Below, one piece after another: positions 54,939 through 64,000 of a DNA stretch of 64,000 bases. The translations under genes were made by a program, and so were the position numbers. This DNA comes from Pedinophyceae sp. YPF-701 (taxonomy: Eukaryota; Chlorophyta; Pedinophyceae): positions 124,001 to 188,000 of the forward strand of contig CAJZHL010000005.1 in NCBI GenBank assembly GCA_916048055.1, given 5' to 3'. The first letter of the stretch is position 1. Each line of letters opens with the position of its first letter. The notes under the pieces are model-generated. The model was not told the origin of the DNA. It did no database searches and saw only the letters and a program-made list of their open reading frames with translations.

Positions 54939-57061
54939 TCACGGCGGTGGTGGCTGCTTGCCTTTGGAGCCCGTGCGCGGCTCGGACGCGTGCTCGGAGG
55001 GCGGCTTCGGCGCCTTGTGCCGCAGGCCGGGGATCGCCTTGCGCAGCGGCTCCAAGACCCCCCCCAGGGCCTTGCCACTGTGCTCCAGGGCGGCCTTCTG
55101 TGCCTCGCGCTCCTCCGTGCTGGGCGGGACCGCAACGCACATCGGCACCGCTCTCTCGCCCATGGCCTGCGGACACCACCGCCACGGTCAGAGCGCGTCG
55201 TGAGACCCCAACGCACCCAACGCAAACAAACGAACACGCGCCGCAGAACGAGGTTCGGCGCATCGCCCACCTCGATGACGCCGGTCAGCAGGTCGCGCTC
55301 CAGGTCCAGCACGGTCACCAGGAGCGCCTTGAGCGACGTCGCGTCGTGCGCCAGGCCATTTAGCACGCTGTGCGCCTCCGCCTCGAGAGACAGAAACTCC
55401 CCCAGCGCCGCAGACAGACCCGCCTCCTTGCCCTGCAACGACACCCCGGGAGCGCTTCTTCACCGACCGGGCCGGCGGACGCCATCCCTTGCCACACACC
55501 CCCCTCGCGCAGCATTAACCCCCCCCCCCTGTGCATCGCAGCGACTGGCACCGCGCGTCGAGCGTGCGGGGGCCGCTAGGTGCCCGGGCGCGTCTGGCTG
55601 GCTCGCGGGGGCGTGGGCGGTACCTGGCGGGTGTGGTCAAGCTTCTCCAGGGCGTCCAGCTTGCGGCGCCCCTGCGCGTCGAGGTGCGGGGCCGGCGTTC
55701 TGTGCACGTGCGAGGGAGCCCTGCCGGCGGGCTCGGACTTCGCCCCCGACTCCACTTCGGCGGCGGGCCCCATCCCGAGGCACAGGATGCGGCCCAGGGC
55801 GTGCTGCGCGGCGGGCGTGCCGCTGGCGGGCGACGGCTGGACCTGCGGCGCAAGATCACGGTCCGGCACGTCTCGCCGCGCGCGCCCGAGCACGACGCCC
55901 ACACACACAAACACACACCGCACACTCGATAATTGCATCATCTCAAATCTCCGATCAATTATATATTATTTGTGTCATGTTCATCATCGATTCGAAAGTG
56001 TCGCACCTCGACGTGCGTGTTGTGCTCGAGCTTGTCGACCTTGGGGTTGAGCTTCTCGTACGCCCGGCTCAGCTTCTCCGCGCGGTCGTGCACGCGGTCC
56101 AGCCTGTCCTTGAGCGCGTTCATGGTGCGCTGCGCCGTCATGTACCCCAGACGCCACCCCTGCATGCTCGCGAGCACGTCGCCGTCCACCGCGCTCATGT
56201 AGCGCTCCTTGAGCCCCTGGACCGCGTCCCGGTCGATCCCCTGCGCGTCAGCCGGCGGCGGTGGGTTCGCGCCAAGGTGTGGTATAACTGCGGGTGTTGT
56301 GGCGCCGAGGGCGTGCAGGCGGGTTGCTCGCGACGTCTGCATGTCTCTACTGGCGCAAGAAAGGGGGCTTGAGGGGGGGGCGCTGCGTGCGCGAGGGACG
56401 CCGTGCAGTTTGGTGGGACGTGAGAGGGGTGCTCGCTTGGCCGAGAGGGATGGTGGTGTCGCAGATGTCGAAGTGGTCGTCGAAGGAGCAGGGCACGGGT
56501 TCCTCGAGCGAGGAGAGGAGCGTCTGCGACACGAGGTGGTCCGTGGCCATGCGCAGCCCCTTGACGGAGGCCTCCGCGTTGGTCAGGAGCTCGCAGAATC
56601 GCGTGAGCTCCGCGAACGTCCTCTCGTTCCGGTCGTTGCACGCCGCCTCCGCGTCTTGTAGGAGCGTCGTCGAGAAGGCGAGCGGCGTGGCCTGAGCGTC
56701 CTCGCCGGCGCGCCCCGCCTGCAACACATGGCACCGGGAGTGCCGCCGTGTGACGCGCGCCTGGGGCGCATTCGAGCGCGACCATGCACCGTGCCGGGTA
56801 ATCGACTCTTGGACCGATCAGTTGGTCGCATTGTTGATCCGAAAAGGCCCTCGGCGCAGCCGCGAGGACCGATCCCGAGTTCGACGTTCAGTTGGTCGAG
56901 GAACGCGCCTTGGAGGCCTCGACGCGCCGAACCGCGGAAGACATGGACCCGACGGGGGCGAGCTTTTTGTCCGTGGCCGGCGTCTCGTACAGCGGCCGCG
57001 CCGGCGCGACGCGCGGCGTCCCGGGCGCCCTGGTCCCTTCGGCAGGAACCATGGTCGACAT
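54939..57061 (-). CDS. Coiled-coil protein, possibly BAR-like
   Basis: Exons 56909-57061, 56437-56718, 56007-56240, 55624-55842, 55271-55432 and 54939-55166 give 425 residues. All five introns are phase 0. Introns 1 and 2 need GC donors (AAG|GCGCGT and CAA|GCGAGC). The N-terminus is disordered (MSTMVPAEGTRAPG). Exons 2-5 are a series of long amphipathic helices (RTFAELTRFCELLTNAEASV, LKDRLDRVHDRAEKLSRAYE, LDALEKLDHTRQ, LGEFLSLEAEAHSVLNGLA). The C-terminus is Pro/Lys-rich and ends in KGKQPPPP. Spacing of the helices resembles a BAR-type dimeric membrane-binding bundle, but this is an impression, not a family match. An AT-rich tract lies in intron 3. Exon 1 is the least certain because its donor is GC. 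Confidence 0.65.
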
Positions 57062-57458
57062 GGTGCGTGCGGGGCTGCTACCGCGTCGAAGTCTCGCGAG
57101 GGTGGGATCCCTGATTTATTCGAGGCGGCAACGGAAGCCAGTGCTGCGTTCCGCTGCGTCAACGCGCGGGTTTCACTGCTCGTGCGACGTGTGCAAGCCT
57201 GGCGCCGTTGTGCGCCCGACGTAGCGATCGACCGACGCGGCAGTGCGACTGACTCACGCACGCGCTTCAGAACCGCGGGCCTTGTTCGACGGGCCCGGCG
57301 CGCGGCCAATCAACGCCATTGACTGTCGTCAGTCCGACGCACGCAAACGACGCGTCAGACACAGCAAACCTCGGCCAGATCCACGTCGTTACCAGCACCC
57401 GCCTAGGTCGACGCCGAGAACACGTCCACCTTCGACACGAACCACGAACCGCGCCGCA
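57062..57458. other. Divergent promoter spacer (coiled-coil / epimerase genes)
   Basis: About 400 bases between divergent starts; relatively less GC-rich near 57300-57450. No TATA-like element recognised. Confidence 0.5.
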
Positions 57459-59366
57459 ATGACCGGTTCCCTCGCCACCGCCCACGCACAGGCCCGCGCC
57501 TGTGCCTCCGCTGGCTGCCCCCGCAGCGTCCGCGTGCGGGCGCACACGCTGGGCCTCGGGTTCTCCTCGGCGGCGCGCGCCACCCCCGCCGCGTCCGGCC
57601 ACGCCCAGGCCCCCTCGGCCACCGCCCGAGTCTCCACCCAGCGCGCACCCTCCGGCCGCCGCTCGCTCGTCGCCCGGGCCCAGATGGCCACGGGCGCGGA
57701 CGGCAAGATGACGGTAGCTATCACAGGTGCGATGACGGCGTTTCGCGCGCAGGAGGTCCCGCATCGGCGCCTAGCCAGTCGATCAGCTGCCTCGCCACGG
57801 AGCCCCTCACCAGCCGATAGGCCCGCGAACCGCGCCGCGAGGTCTCTGACGCACGAACGCACCTCCTCCGCCACGAACCGAACTGTCGCAAGCCATCGGA
57901 CGCATCCGAGATCAGCCGTCTGGCCCTGACACGGCGCATCGGTAGCCCAGCCGTGTCACTGGCACCAGCACACACCCACGCGCCGTCCCGGCCGCTCCAC
58001 GCGCCTTCTGGCCCCGATGGCGGTCCCGCCGGCCTTGACCTAGCGCGGACTCGCGCGTGCTGTGCCTCACCAGCGATCCGCCGCCGCTTGCAGGCGGCAC
58101 GGGCCTGGTAGGCACGCGGCTCACGCAGCGCCTCGCGGCCGAGGGGCACGCGGTGCGCATTCTCACGCGCAACCCGGACTCCGCGCGCACCAAGTTCGCG
58201 GGCGTCCGCAACGTGTCCTGCCACGCGCCCTCCGAGTGGGCGGCCGCGATCAAGGGCAGCACCGGCGTCGTCAACCTGGCCGGCGAGCCTATCGCGACGC
58301 GCTGGAACGAGGGGGTCAAGAAGGAGATCCGCGACTCGCGCCTGAACGCCACGCGCAAGCTCGTCGACGCCATCAACGCCTGCCCCGAAGGCGAGCGCCC
58401 GGAGGTGCTGGTCTCGAGCTCCGCCGTCGGCTTCTACGGGACTAGCGACACCAACACGTACGACGAGACCTCCGCGCCGGGGTCGGACTTCCTCGCCAAG
58501 GTGAGACGCAGCACCCGGGGCCCTGAGACTCCCCCCCCGACGCCGCACGCCACTCGGAAATGCATCAGTTGTTGTGGCGCTGTTTGTGGCGGCGTGTTCG
58601 CGCCCGTCGACGTCGCTGACGCGTGCGGGCGAGTGACGTGCAGCTCTGCGTGGAGTGGGAGGCGGAGGCTAACAAGTCGAGCACCGCGCGCACGGTGATT
58701 GTGCGCACCGGCATTGTGTTGGCGGCGGAGGGCGGGGCGCTGGGCAAGATGCTGCCCGTGTTCCAGGTGTTCGCGGGCGGGCCGCTCGGGTCGGGGTCGC
58801 AGTGGTTCTCGTGGATCCACAGGTACGCAGCGGCCGATACCGCCCGGCCGCGACCCGACACTGCCACTTATGGCACAGAGATGGTCGCGCGTGCTGCTCG
58901 GGCCGATTCACAGCCACGCGCCGCACGGACGTGAACAGGAGTCAGCTCGTTCTCGTTCCTGCCAGAGCAGCGCAGCCAGTGAATTCGAGTCAGAACCGCG
59001 CCCCATCACCAACCAATCGAACGACCAATCAACTCATTTTCATCTTCATTTGTTGCCTCATCCTGCAGGGACGACCTGGTCGGCATCATGGTCAAGGCGC
59101 TCGAGGACAAGTCCTTCGCCTCGGGCGTGTACAACGGCACCGCGCCCAACCCCGTGCGCATGTCGGAGATGTGCGACTCGCTGGGGCGCGTCATCGGGCG
59201 GCCCTCGTGGCTCCCCGTGCCGGAGTTCGCGCTGCAGACGCTGCTCGGCGAGGGCGCGATGGTCGTCCTCGACGGCCAGAAGGTCGTCCCTGCTGCCACG
59301 GAGAAGGCCGGCTACCAGTTCAAGTATGCTGACATTGACGCTGCGGTGCGCAACCTGGTGCGTTGA
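57459..59366 (+). CDS. Plastid-targeted NAD(P)-dependent epimerase of the SDR39U1/YfcH family
   Basis: Exons 57459-57726, 58094-58500, 58644-58822 and 59069-59366 give 383 residues. About 80 residues of Ala/Ser/Arg-rich transit peptide precede the Rossmann start [20 protein letters not shown], with the nucleotide-binding GGxGLVG formed across the first splice junction. Family landmarks follow: [32 protein letters not shown] (catalytic-type Ser/Tyr), [36 protein letters not shown], and the C-terminal domain ([20 protein letters not shown] ... [18 protein letters not shown]). Plant homologues are plastid proteins proposed to influence cell division or development; the substrate is not known. 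The start is the first ATG of the transit exon. Intron 3 is AT-richer than its surroundings. Confidence 0.9.
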
Positions 59367-59548
59367 GCCGGGCGCTGGGAGCGGGCGGGCGCGTCGTGAC
59401 GGCGGTGCTGTGAGGAGCAGTCTGCGCGGTTGGAGCTGACCGATGAATCAATGATTCACTTGAATCGAGAGGAAGTAGTTGTTTGTCAATATAAAACCTC
59501 TTGTTGTGTCGGTTCTGGGGTGGTTTTTTCGGTGCCAGTGCGCTCACA

Positions 59549-61235
59549 TCACCCGCCCGTATCGCCGAGAGCGCCCGCGAGCCCCACCTCGTGGATTGCC
59601 AGCCGGCAGTCCGCGCCGCCGCTCACCACCGCACTCCCGCCCAGCCACGCCACGCACAGCGCCTTGTCCTCGTGCGCCTCGACCGTCGCGAGCGGCACGA
59701 CCGCGCGCAGGTCCCAGATCTTCACGGTCCCGTCGTGCGACGCCGTCGCAAGGTGGTGCGGCGACTGTGCGCAAAAAGCAATTCCCGCCACCCATGCCTT
59801 GTGACTGTGGAACGCCTTGAGCACCACCGAGCCGTCCGGGCTCCGCGCGCGCGGGTCCCAGAGCCGCCACGCCTTGTCCGCGCCCGCGAGCGCCACGGCG
59901 CGCCCGTCCTCCGCGACGGATACGCTGAAGAGCGCTTTCGCACCGTTCAGCGTGTCGACGCACGCCCCGGTCTCCGCGTCCCAGATCCGGGCCGCGTGGT
60001 CCCACGAGCACGACACCAGCGACGACGGCGACGCCCACGCGACGCCGGACACGCACTGCGAGTGCTTCTCGAGCGCCTGGTGCGACCGCAGCACAGGCAG
60101 CGCCGCGTCGCCTGCGCCGTTCCGCCCCGATCGCTTCTTCTTCTTCTTCGGCGCCTCGTCCTCCGCGTCGTCGCCGTCCTGGCGCTCGGCGTCCCGCGCG
60201 GCGCGCTCCGGCGCCGCCCACACGCGCACCGCGCCGTCCCACCCGCCTGACACCACAGACTCCCCCCCGGGACTCGCCGCCACGCAGTCCACAGCGTCCG
60301 CGTGCCCCTCGTACGCCACCTGCGCCGAGAGCACCCCGTGGCTGTCCATTCCGTGCCCGACCAGCCGCCCGTCCTTGCCCGCCGACACCACGAACGACCC
60401 GACCCCCCCCCCGCCGTGCACACACACCCCCGAGACCGGCCCGTCGTGCGACGTGTGCGCCGCGAGGCACCGCCCCGCGACCCCCGCGCCGTACGACCAC
60501 GTCCTCACGATGCCGTCGTACGCGCCGGACACGATCACGTGCGGATTCGAGCGCCGCCCGCTGCCCGGCGCGTCCGCACCGTCCACCACCGCCACCGCAG
60601 CGACCCAGTCGTCGTGGGGCTCCGCGTGGGAGCTCTGGGGCGGCTTGATCGCGGGGATGTACTCGATGGTCAGCGTGGCCTCCGCGGAGATCTCGTGCTC
60701 GCGCAGAAACGCCCCAAGCGGCTGACGCAGGAGGGCCCCGTTGATGAGGAAGTCGAACGGGTGGGGCTCCTCGAGCGCGAGGAGGTGGTTGACGACCTGG
60801 CTGAGGCCCAGCCGCGTGAGCGAGGACGGGAGCGCCTGCGCGGGCGCGTCGCGGGGGCCACGGATGTTGGGCGGGCCGCCGGGAACGGGCGACAGGGGGG
60901 GTGTCGCGAGGCGCGATCGCACGACGCCCGCTCGAAGTCAACATGGATACCGAGTGTCCGCTCGTAGCAAATCGGTGTCTGTTGTGGCGCTGCGCGACAC
61001 AGGGCGGGCGGCCGAACGAGTCCGCTCTGCCGGCTGGCGCGCGCGGCCGGCCACGTGGCGCGACATTGCGGCTTCGGGCCGGCGGCCGTGCCGCTCGAAC
61101 GCTTCTCGAGTCGTACGGCGCGGCGGTGGACGCGGAGACACTCACCAGGGGCTCCGGCGGCACCCGGTATGGGCTGGGCAGCTTGGAGGTCAGCTTGCAT
61201 GTGATCTGCCTCTCATCCTCCGCATGATCGTCCAT
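59549..61235 (-). CDS. WDR12: WD-repeat protein WDR12/Ytm1 (ribosome biogenesis)
   Basis: A component of the PeBoW (Nop7-Erb1-Ytm1) complex needed for 27S pre-rRNA processing and maturation of the 60S subunit in the nucleolus. Exons 61146-61235 and 59549-60835 give 458 residues. The N-terminal NLE domain, which binds the AAA ATPase Rea1, is complete across the junction: RQITCKLTSKLPSPYRVPPE, then LGLSQVVNHLL, FDFLINGALLRQPLGAFL, TIEYIPAIKPP. About seven WD40 repeats follow (VSGAYDGIVRTWSY, GHADAVDCVAASPGGESVVS, LVSCSWDHAARIWDAETGAC, HHLATASHDGTVKIWDLRAV), with a Lys-rich insert (PKKKKKRSGR) in the middle. Donor gtgagt. Start at the ATG at 61235. A full-length, typical family member. Confidence 0.94.
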
Positions 61236-61893
61236 TTTTCCTGGCACGCAGACCTCCTACGGACAGAACGAAGCGCTTCCCCCCCGCAGCGGCGCACAAT
61301 CTCTCCTCGCGCAGCGGCAACAGCCCGCACCCCTCTGCTACCTCCTCACGGCGGCGCCGAGTCGGTCGCGCAAGACGTCGACGCGTCGCTCCGTATCAGA
61401 GCCGCCCGGCCCTGCGTGTGTCCGCCGGCGCGCGGCAGGGCTCCCATTGGCCCTGACGGACGTCGGAGACGGTCTCCAGGGGAGTGCCGCCCGGGCGCGT
61501 CAGGGCCGCGGCGCGCCCCGCCGCGCATCATGGCGCCGGCCTGAGGGCGCGGCCATGCACGGCGTCGCAGCAGCGAGCTCGGCCAGTCGCCACAGAACCC
61601 CCCTGGGCTGTTCGCGTGATCAACCAATCGAGCGTGCTTCGCAACGGTTTCTGTACGCATACGCGGCCGCACGCGCGCTCCTAGCGCCGGGACATCCAGA
61701 CGTGGCCACGTGCGAACCAGTTCCGCGCCCTGACCTCAGCACGGGCGCCCACCGGCCTCGAACCGCGCCCATCTTCGCCCCGCGCAGCGCAGCAGCGCCC
61801 GCAAGGAGCAGCGCGTGCCTTCCCGCGGCGGCCCAGGCGCCCCCCGATACCACGCGGCAGCCGACCTGCCCGTCCGCGGGCGCAGGCGCAGAG
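61236..61893. other. Divergent promoter spacer (WDR12 / RBBP5-like)
   Basis: About 660 bases between divergent starts. Unsupported overlapping frames only. Confidence 0.5.
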
Positions 61894-64000
61894 ATGGCGG
61901 GCACGGAGGGCGACCGGCAGCGTTGTCCCGAGCGCGTCGAGGAGTTCCTTGACGAGGCGTCGACGCGCTGCCTGGCGTTCAACCGCCGCGGCACGCTCCT
62001 CGCAGGTACCTTCCGCGCCGCCACCGCACGCGCGCTGCCGCGCCTGGCGCCCCCCGGCACCGTGCGCGCTTTGCTGCAAAAGGGCGGGAGGCCGCCGGAG
62101 TGTGGCCCTGCGGCCCACAACAGCCCCTCCCGACGCCCGCTCGCTCTGCCTGTTACCGCTGTCGAGCCAGCGGGCCACCCAGGGGCGGCGGCGGCGCGCG
62201 CCGGCGCCTGACGCGGGGTGGTCTGTGCTCTCTGGGAGTGCAGGCGGCAGCGCGGACGGCACGATCACGATATGGGACTTCGACACGCGCGGCGTGGTCC
62301 GTGTGCTGAGCCACGACCGCGACGAGGACGAGGATGTTGAGATGCAGGACCCCAGCGGGCACTCGGCGGGTGCGCCGGGCGCCGAGAGCAGCGCGGCGCC
62401 GGTGCTGCGCGTGCAGTGGTCGCGCGACGGCAAGAAGATCCTGTCGTGCACGGCGAAGGAAGTGCACATCTGGGACGTCCTCACGGGGGCCGTGGAGTGG
62501 TTCTGGGCGGCCTCCCGGTGGACGGCGAAGCGCGACAACACAACCATCGTCAGGTGCGCGCCAACAAATAGGAATCCGTGTCTCACCGTGAACACACGAG
62601 CCGCACCTCGCTCTCGCCCCGCCCGCGCGCCGCCCCGGCCCCGGCGCCCTGCACAACCCCCCCACACTCGAACACGTGCCCGTGCAGCGCGTCGTTCGAG
62701 CCCCGGAGGTACAACCAGGTCGTGGTGACCTTCTCCTCGGGCCCCCCGCTCCTCCTGCGGTTCCACCTCAACACGTGGGACGAGGGCAATGACAACACGC
62801 GCACCATTCAGCTTGACTCAGCCTACGCCGACCACACCCCGGGGGGCGCCAGCGCCGCGCTGCGGGGCCGCACGGTCGCGTGCTTCTCCCCGCAGGGCGA
62901 CGTCGTGCTCGTCGGCACGCAGACGGGGGCCATCGCGGCCATACACCCCCCCGCGGGCGCCCCTGCGACAAAGGGGGGTCCGGTGCTGCCGGCGGTCGCG
63001 GGCGACGTGCTCGTGCTCGCGCCGGCGGAGGAGGGCGGCTCCCCGCCGGCCGTCGAGGCCGTGACCACGGACCGATCCGGGCGGCACGTGCTCGCCACCT
63101 GCAACGACAAGGTGCGCCCGCGCAACCCTCGCAACCCTCCCCGGTCGCCGCGCCGCGGATTTTTGGGGATCCCGCTCGACGCGAGCGCACGTTGCGTTGC
63201 TCGGGGCTGCTCGCAGACGATTCGCGTGCTGTCGCTGCGGAGCCGCGGCGTGGACTGGACGCCGCAGTCGCGGCGTCTGTCAGAGGTGGCGTCGCCGGAG
63301 GCAGCGCCCGCCCCGGTCGGGGTGAGCCCGCTCGGGCCGGACCAGGCGCTCCTGAAGCAGGTCGCGGTCCTGCGGAGCAAGGAGGACGACGTGGCGTGGA
63401 AGCCCGGGGTGCGGCCTGCGACGTGCGACTACGCACACGGCCCCGCGCGGTACGTCGCCGCGGCGGCCTCGGGCGCAGATCACGTGATCTACGTCTTCGA
63501 GATCGACAAAGGTGCGCCGGTGCCCTGCCAGCCGCACCCCCTCGCTCTCGCACGCACGCGTTGAGGAGGCAAGAGGGGGGGTAACGGTCTGCGGTCTGAC
63601 CCGCTCCCGGGCCGTGCCCGGACTCGGCTGCAGGCGAGGCGGTGCTGCGGAAGGTCCTGGAGGCGGCCCGCGGGAAGACGGGGGACCTGGAGGCGATGGA
63701 CATGGCATGGCATCCCTTGTGGCCCAATTTGGTCGTTGCGACGGCGGCGGGGCCGGCGCTGATCTGGGCGCCGCACTACCACGAGCGGTGGGCGGCGTTC
63801 GCGCCCGGGTTCATCGAGCTGAAGGAGAACAAGGAGCACGTGGAGTCGGAAGACGAGTTTGACCTATCTACGAAGGACGCGAACGACCAGGCCGCGGACG
63901 CGGCCGTGGGCGGCGGCGCCGCAGAGGACGACGCGGCCTCCGAGCTGGACTTCGACACGGCGCCGGTCGCCGGAAAGGTGCGGCCTGCGCGAGCGTGCGC
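61894..64000 (+). CDS. RBBP5: RBBP5/Swd1-like WD40 subunit of a Set1/MLL (COMPASS) complex, 3' end missing
   Basis: Exons 61894-62005, 62244-62553, 62688-63111, 63217-63511 and 63634-63977, then a gtgcgg donor; the gene leaves the window. At least 494 residues are visible. The order of motifs fits RBBP5, the WD40 subunit of H3K4 methyltransferase complexes: CLAFNRRGTLLAG, SADGTITIWDFDTRGVVRVL, VQWSRDGKKILSCTAKEVHI, YNQVVVTFSSGPPLL, ADHVIYVFEIDKG, MAWHPLWPNLVVATAAGPAL, IWAPHYHERWAAFAPGF and IELKENKEHVESEDEFDL, the last matching the post-propeller WSAFAPDF...ENxEYxExEsEFD stretch. An acidic insert (DRDEDEDVEMQD) in the first blade is unusual. The remaining acidic C-terminus lies outside. Confidence 0.87.

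Noticed and set aside
55955-55975. TATA-like/AT-rich motif as a promoter
   Set aside because: It sits within an intron of the coiled-coil gene between phase-matched exons, with no gene start downstream.
59544-61247. Single 567-codon frame covering the WDR12 region
   Set aside because: It contains the true first exon, but the remainder is a shifted reading of WD40 repeats. Splicing at 60835/61146 gives the authentic protein.
1-64000. CRISPR array, operons, ribosome binding sites, rRNA, transposons or virus-like elements
   Set aside because: No spaced direct repeats, no prokaryotic gene order, no rRNA motifs and no reverse transcriptase, transposase or integrase motifs were seen; the intron-rich genes are eukaryotic.

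Overview
This is a very GC-rich stretch of nuclear DNA from a eukaryote. Nearly every gene is split by short spliceosomal introns. I read 29 genes: 27 complete and two cut by the window edges. A primary-plastid green alga fits best. The plastid proteins (an FtsH protease, a DCC-type thiol oxidoreductase, a DnaJ-type zinc-finger protein, an SDR39U1-type epimerase, a transaldolase) have simple basic, Ala/Ser/Arg-rich transit peptides with no ER signal in front. SAS-6 and an RIIa/EF-hand protein of radial-spoke type imply centrioles and motile flagella at some stage. The species cannot be named from the sequence alone.

Layout. 1-171 is the tail of an unidentified gene. 543-3293 (-) is thylakoid FtsH. 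4351-6238 (+) is a double-HotDog thioesterase-like membrane protein. 6490-12991 (-) is a head-to-tail array of four MYND zinc-finger paralogues. 13463-22014 holds SAS-6, a type I membrane protein with a Cys-rich ectodomain, a TFIIIC triple-barrel subunit, a DCC oxidoreductase (-) and an ankyrin protein. 22768-27725 (+) is a tandem pair of F-box-like/leucine-rich-repeat genes. 28339-32295 (-) holds a UBA-UAS-UBX (FAF2-like) protein and an RPB7-like polymerase subunit. 32938-34883 (+) is the RIIa/EF-hand protein. 35877-37097 (-) is a conserved-looking unknown. 37515-43122 (+) is a 1,396-residue membrane hybrid histidine kinase. 43315-44604 (-) is transaldolase. 45145-54280 holds a small membrane protein, ribosomal protein S4e (-), an Ala-rich helical protein, a DnaJ-zinc-finger protein and a conserved unknown. 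54939-57061 (-) is a coiled-coil protein. 57459-64000 holds the epimerase, WDR12/Ytm1 (-) and an RBBP5/Swd1-like WD40 protein that runs off the end.

Exon models came from joining frames at AG acceptors and checking phase and family alignment. A strong recurring result is that many introns can only be joined with a GC donor instead of GT: about ten of roughly 70, when around 1% is usual. Two independent checks support this. Paralogous MYND introns carry GC or GT at the same position, and conserved protein families (RPB7, DCC, HotDog, SAS-6, transaldolase) align across these junctions only if GC is used. Among GT introns the donor is most often GTGCG.

The genes do not form a pathway. They are a typical dense algal mixture of about one gene per 2.2 kb, with divergent pairs sharing 0.4-1 kb spacers and convergent pairs often only 0.2-0.4 kb apart. 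Long open frames antisense to, or out of frame with, real genes are common because of the high GC, and were discarded.
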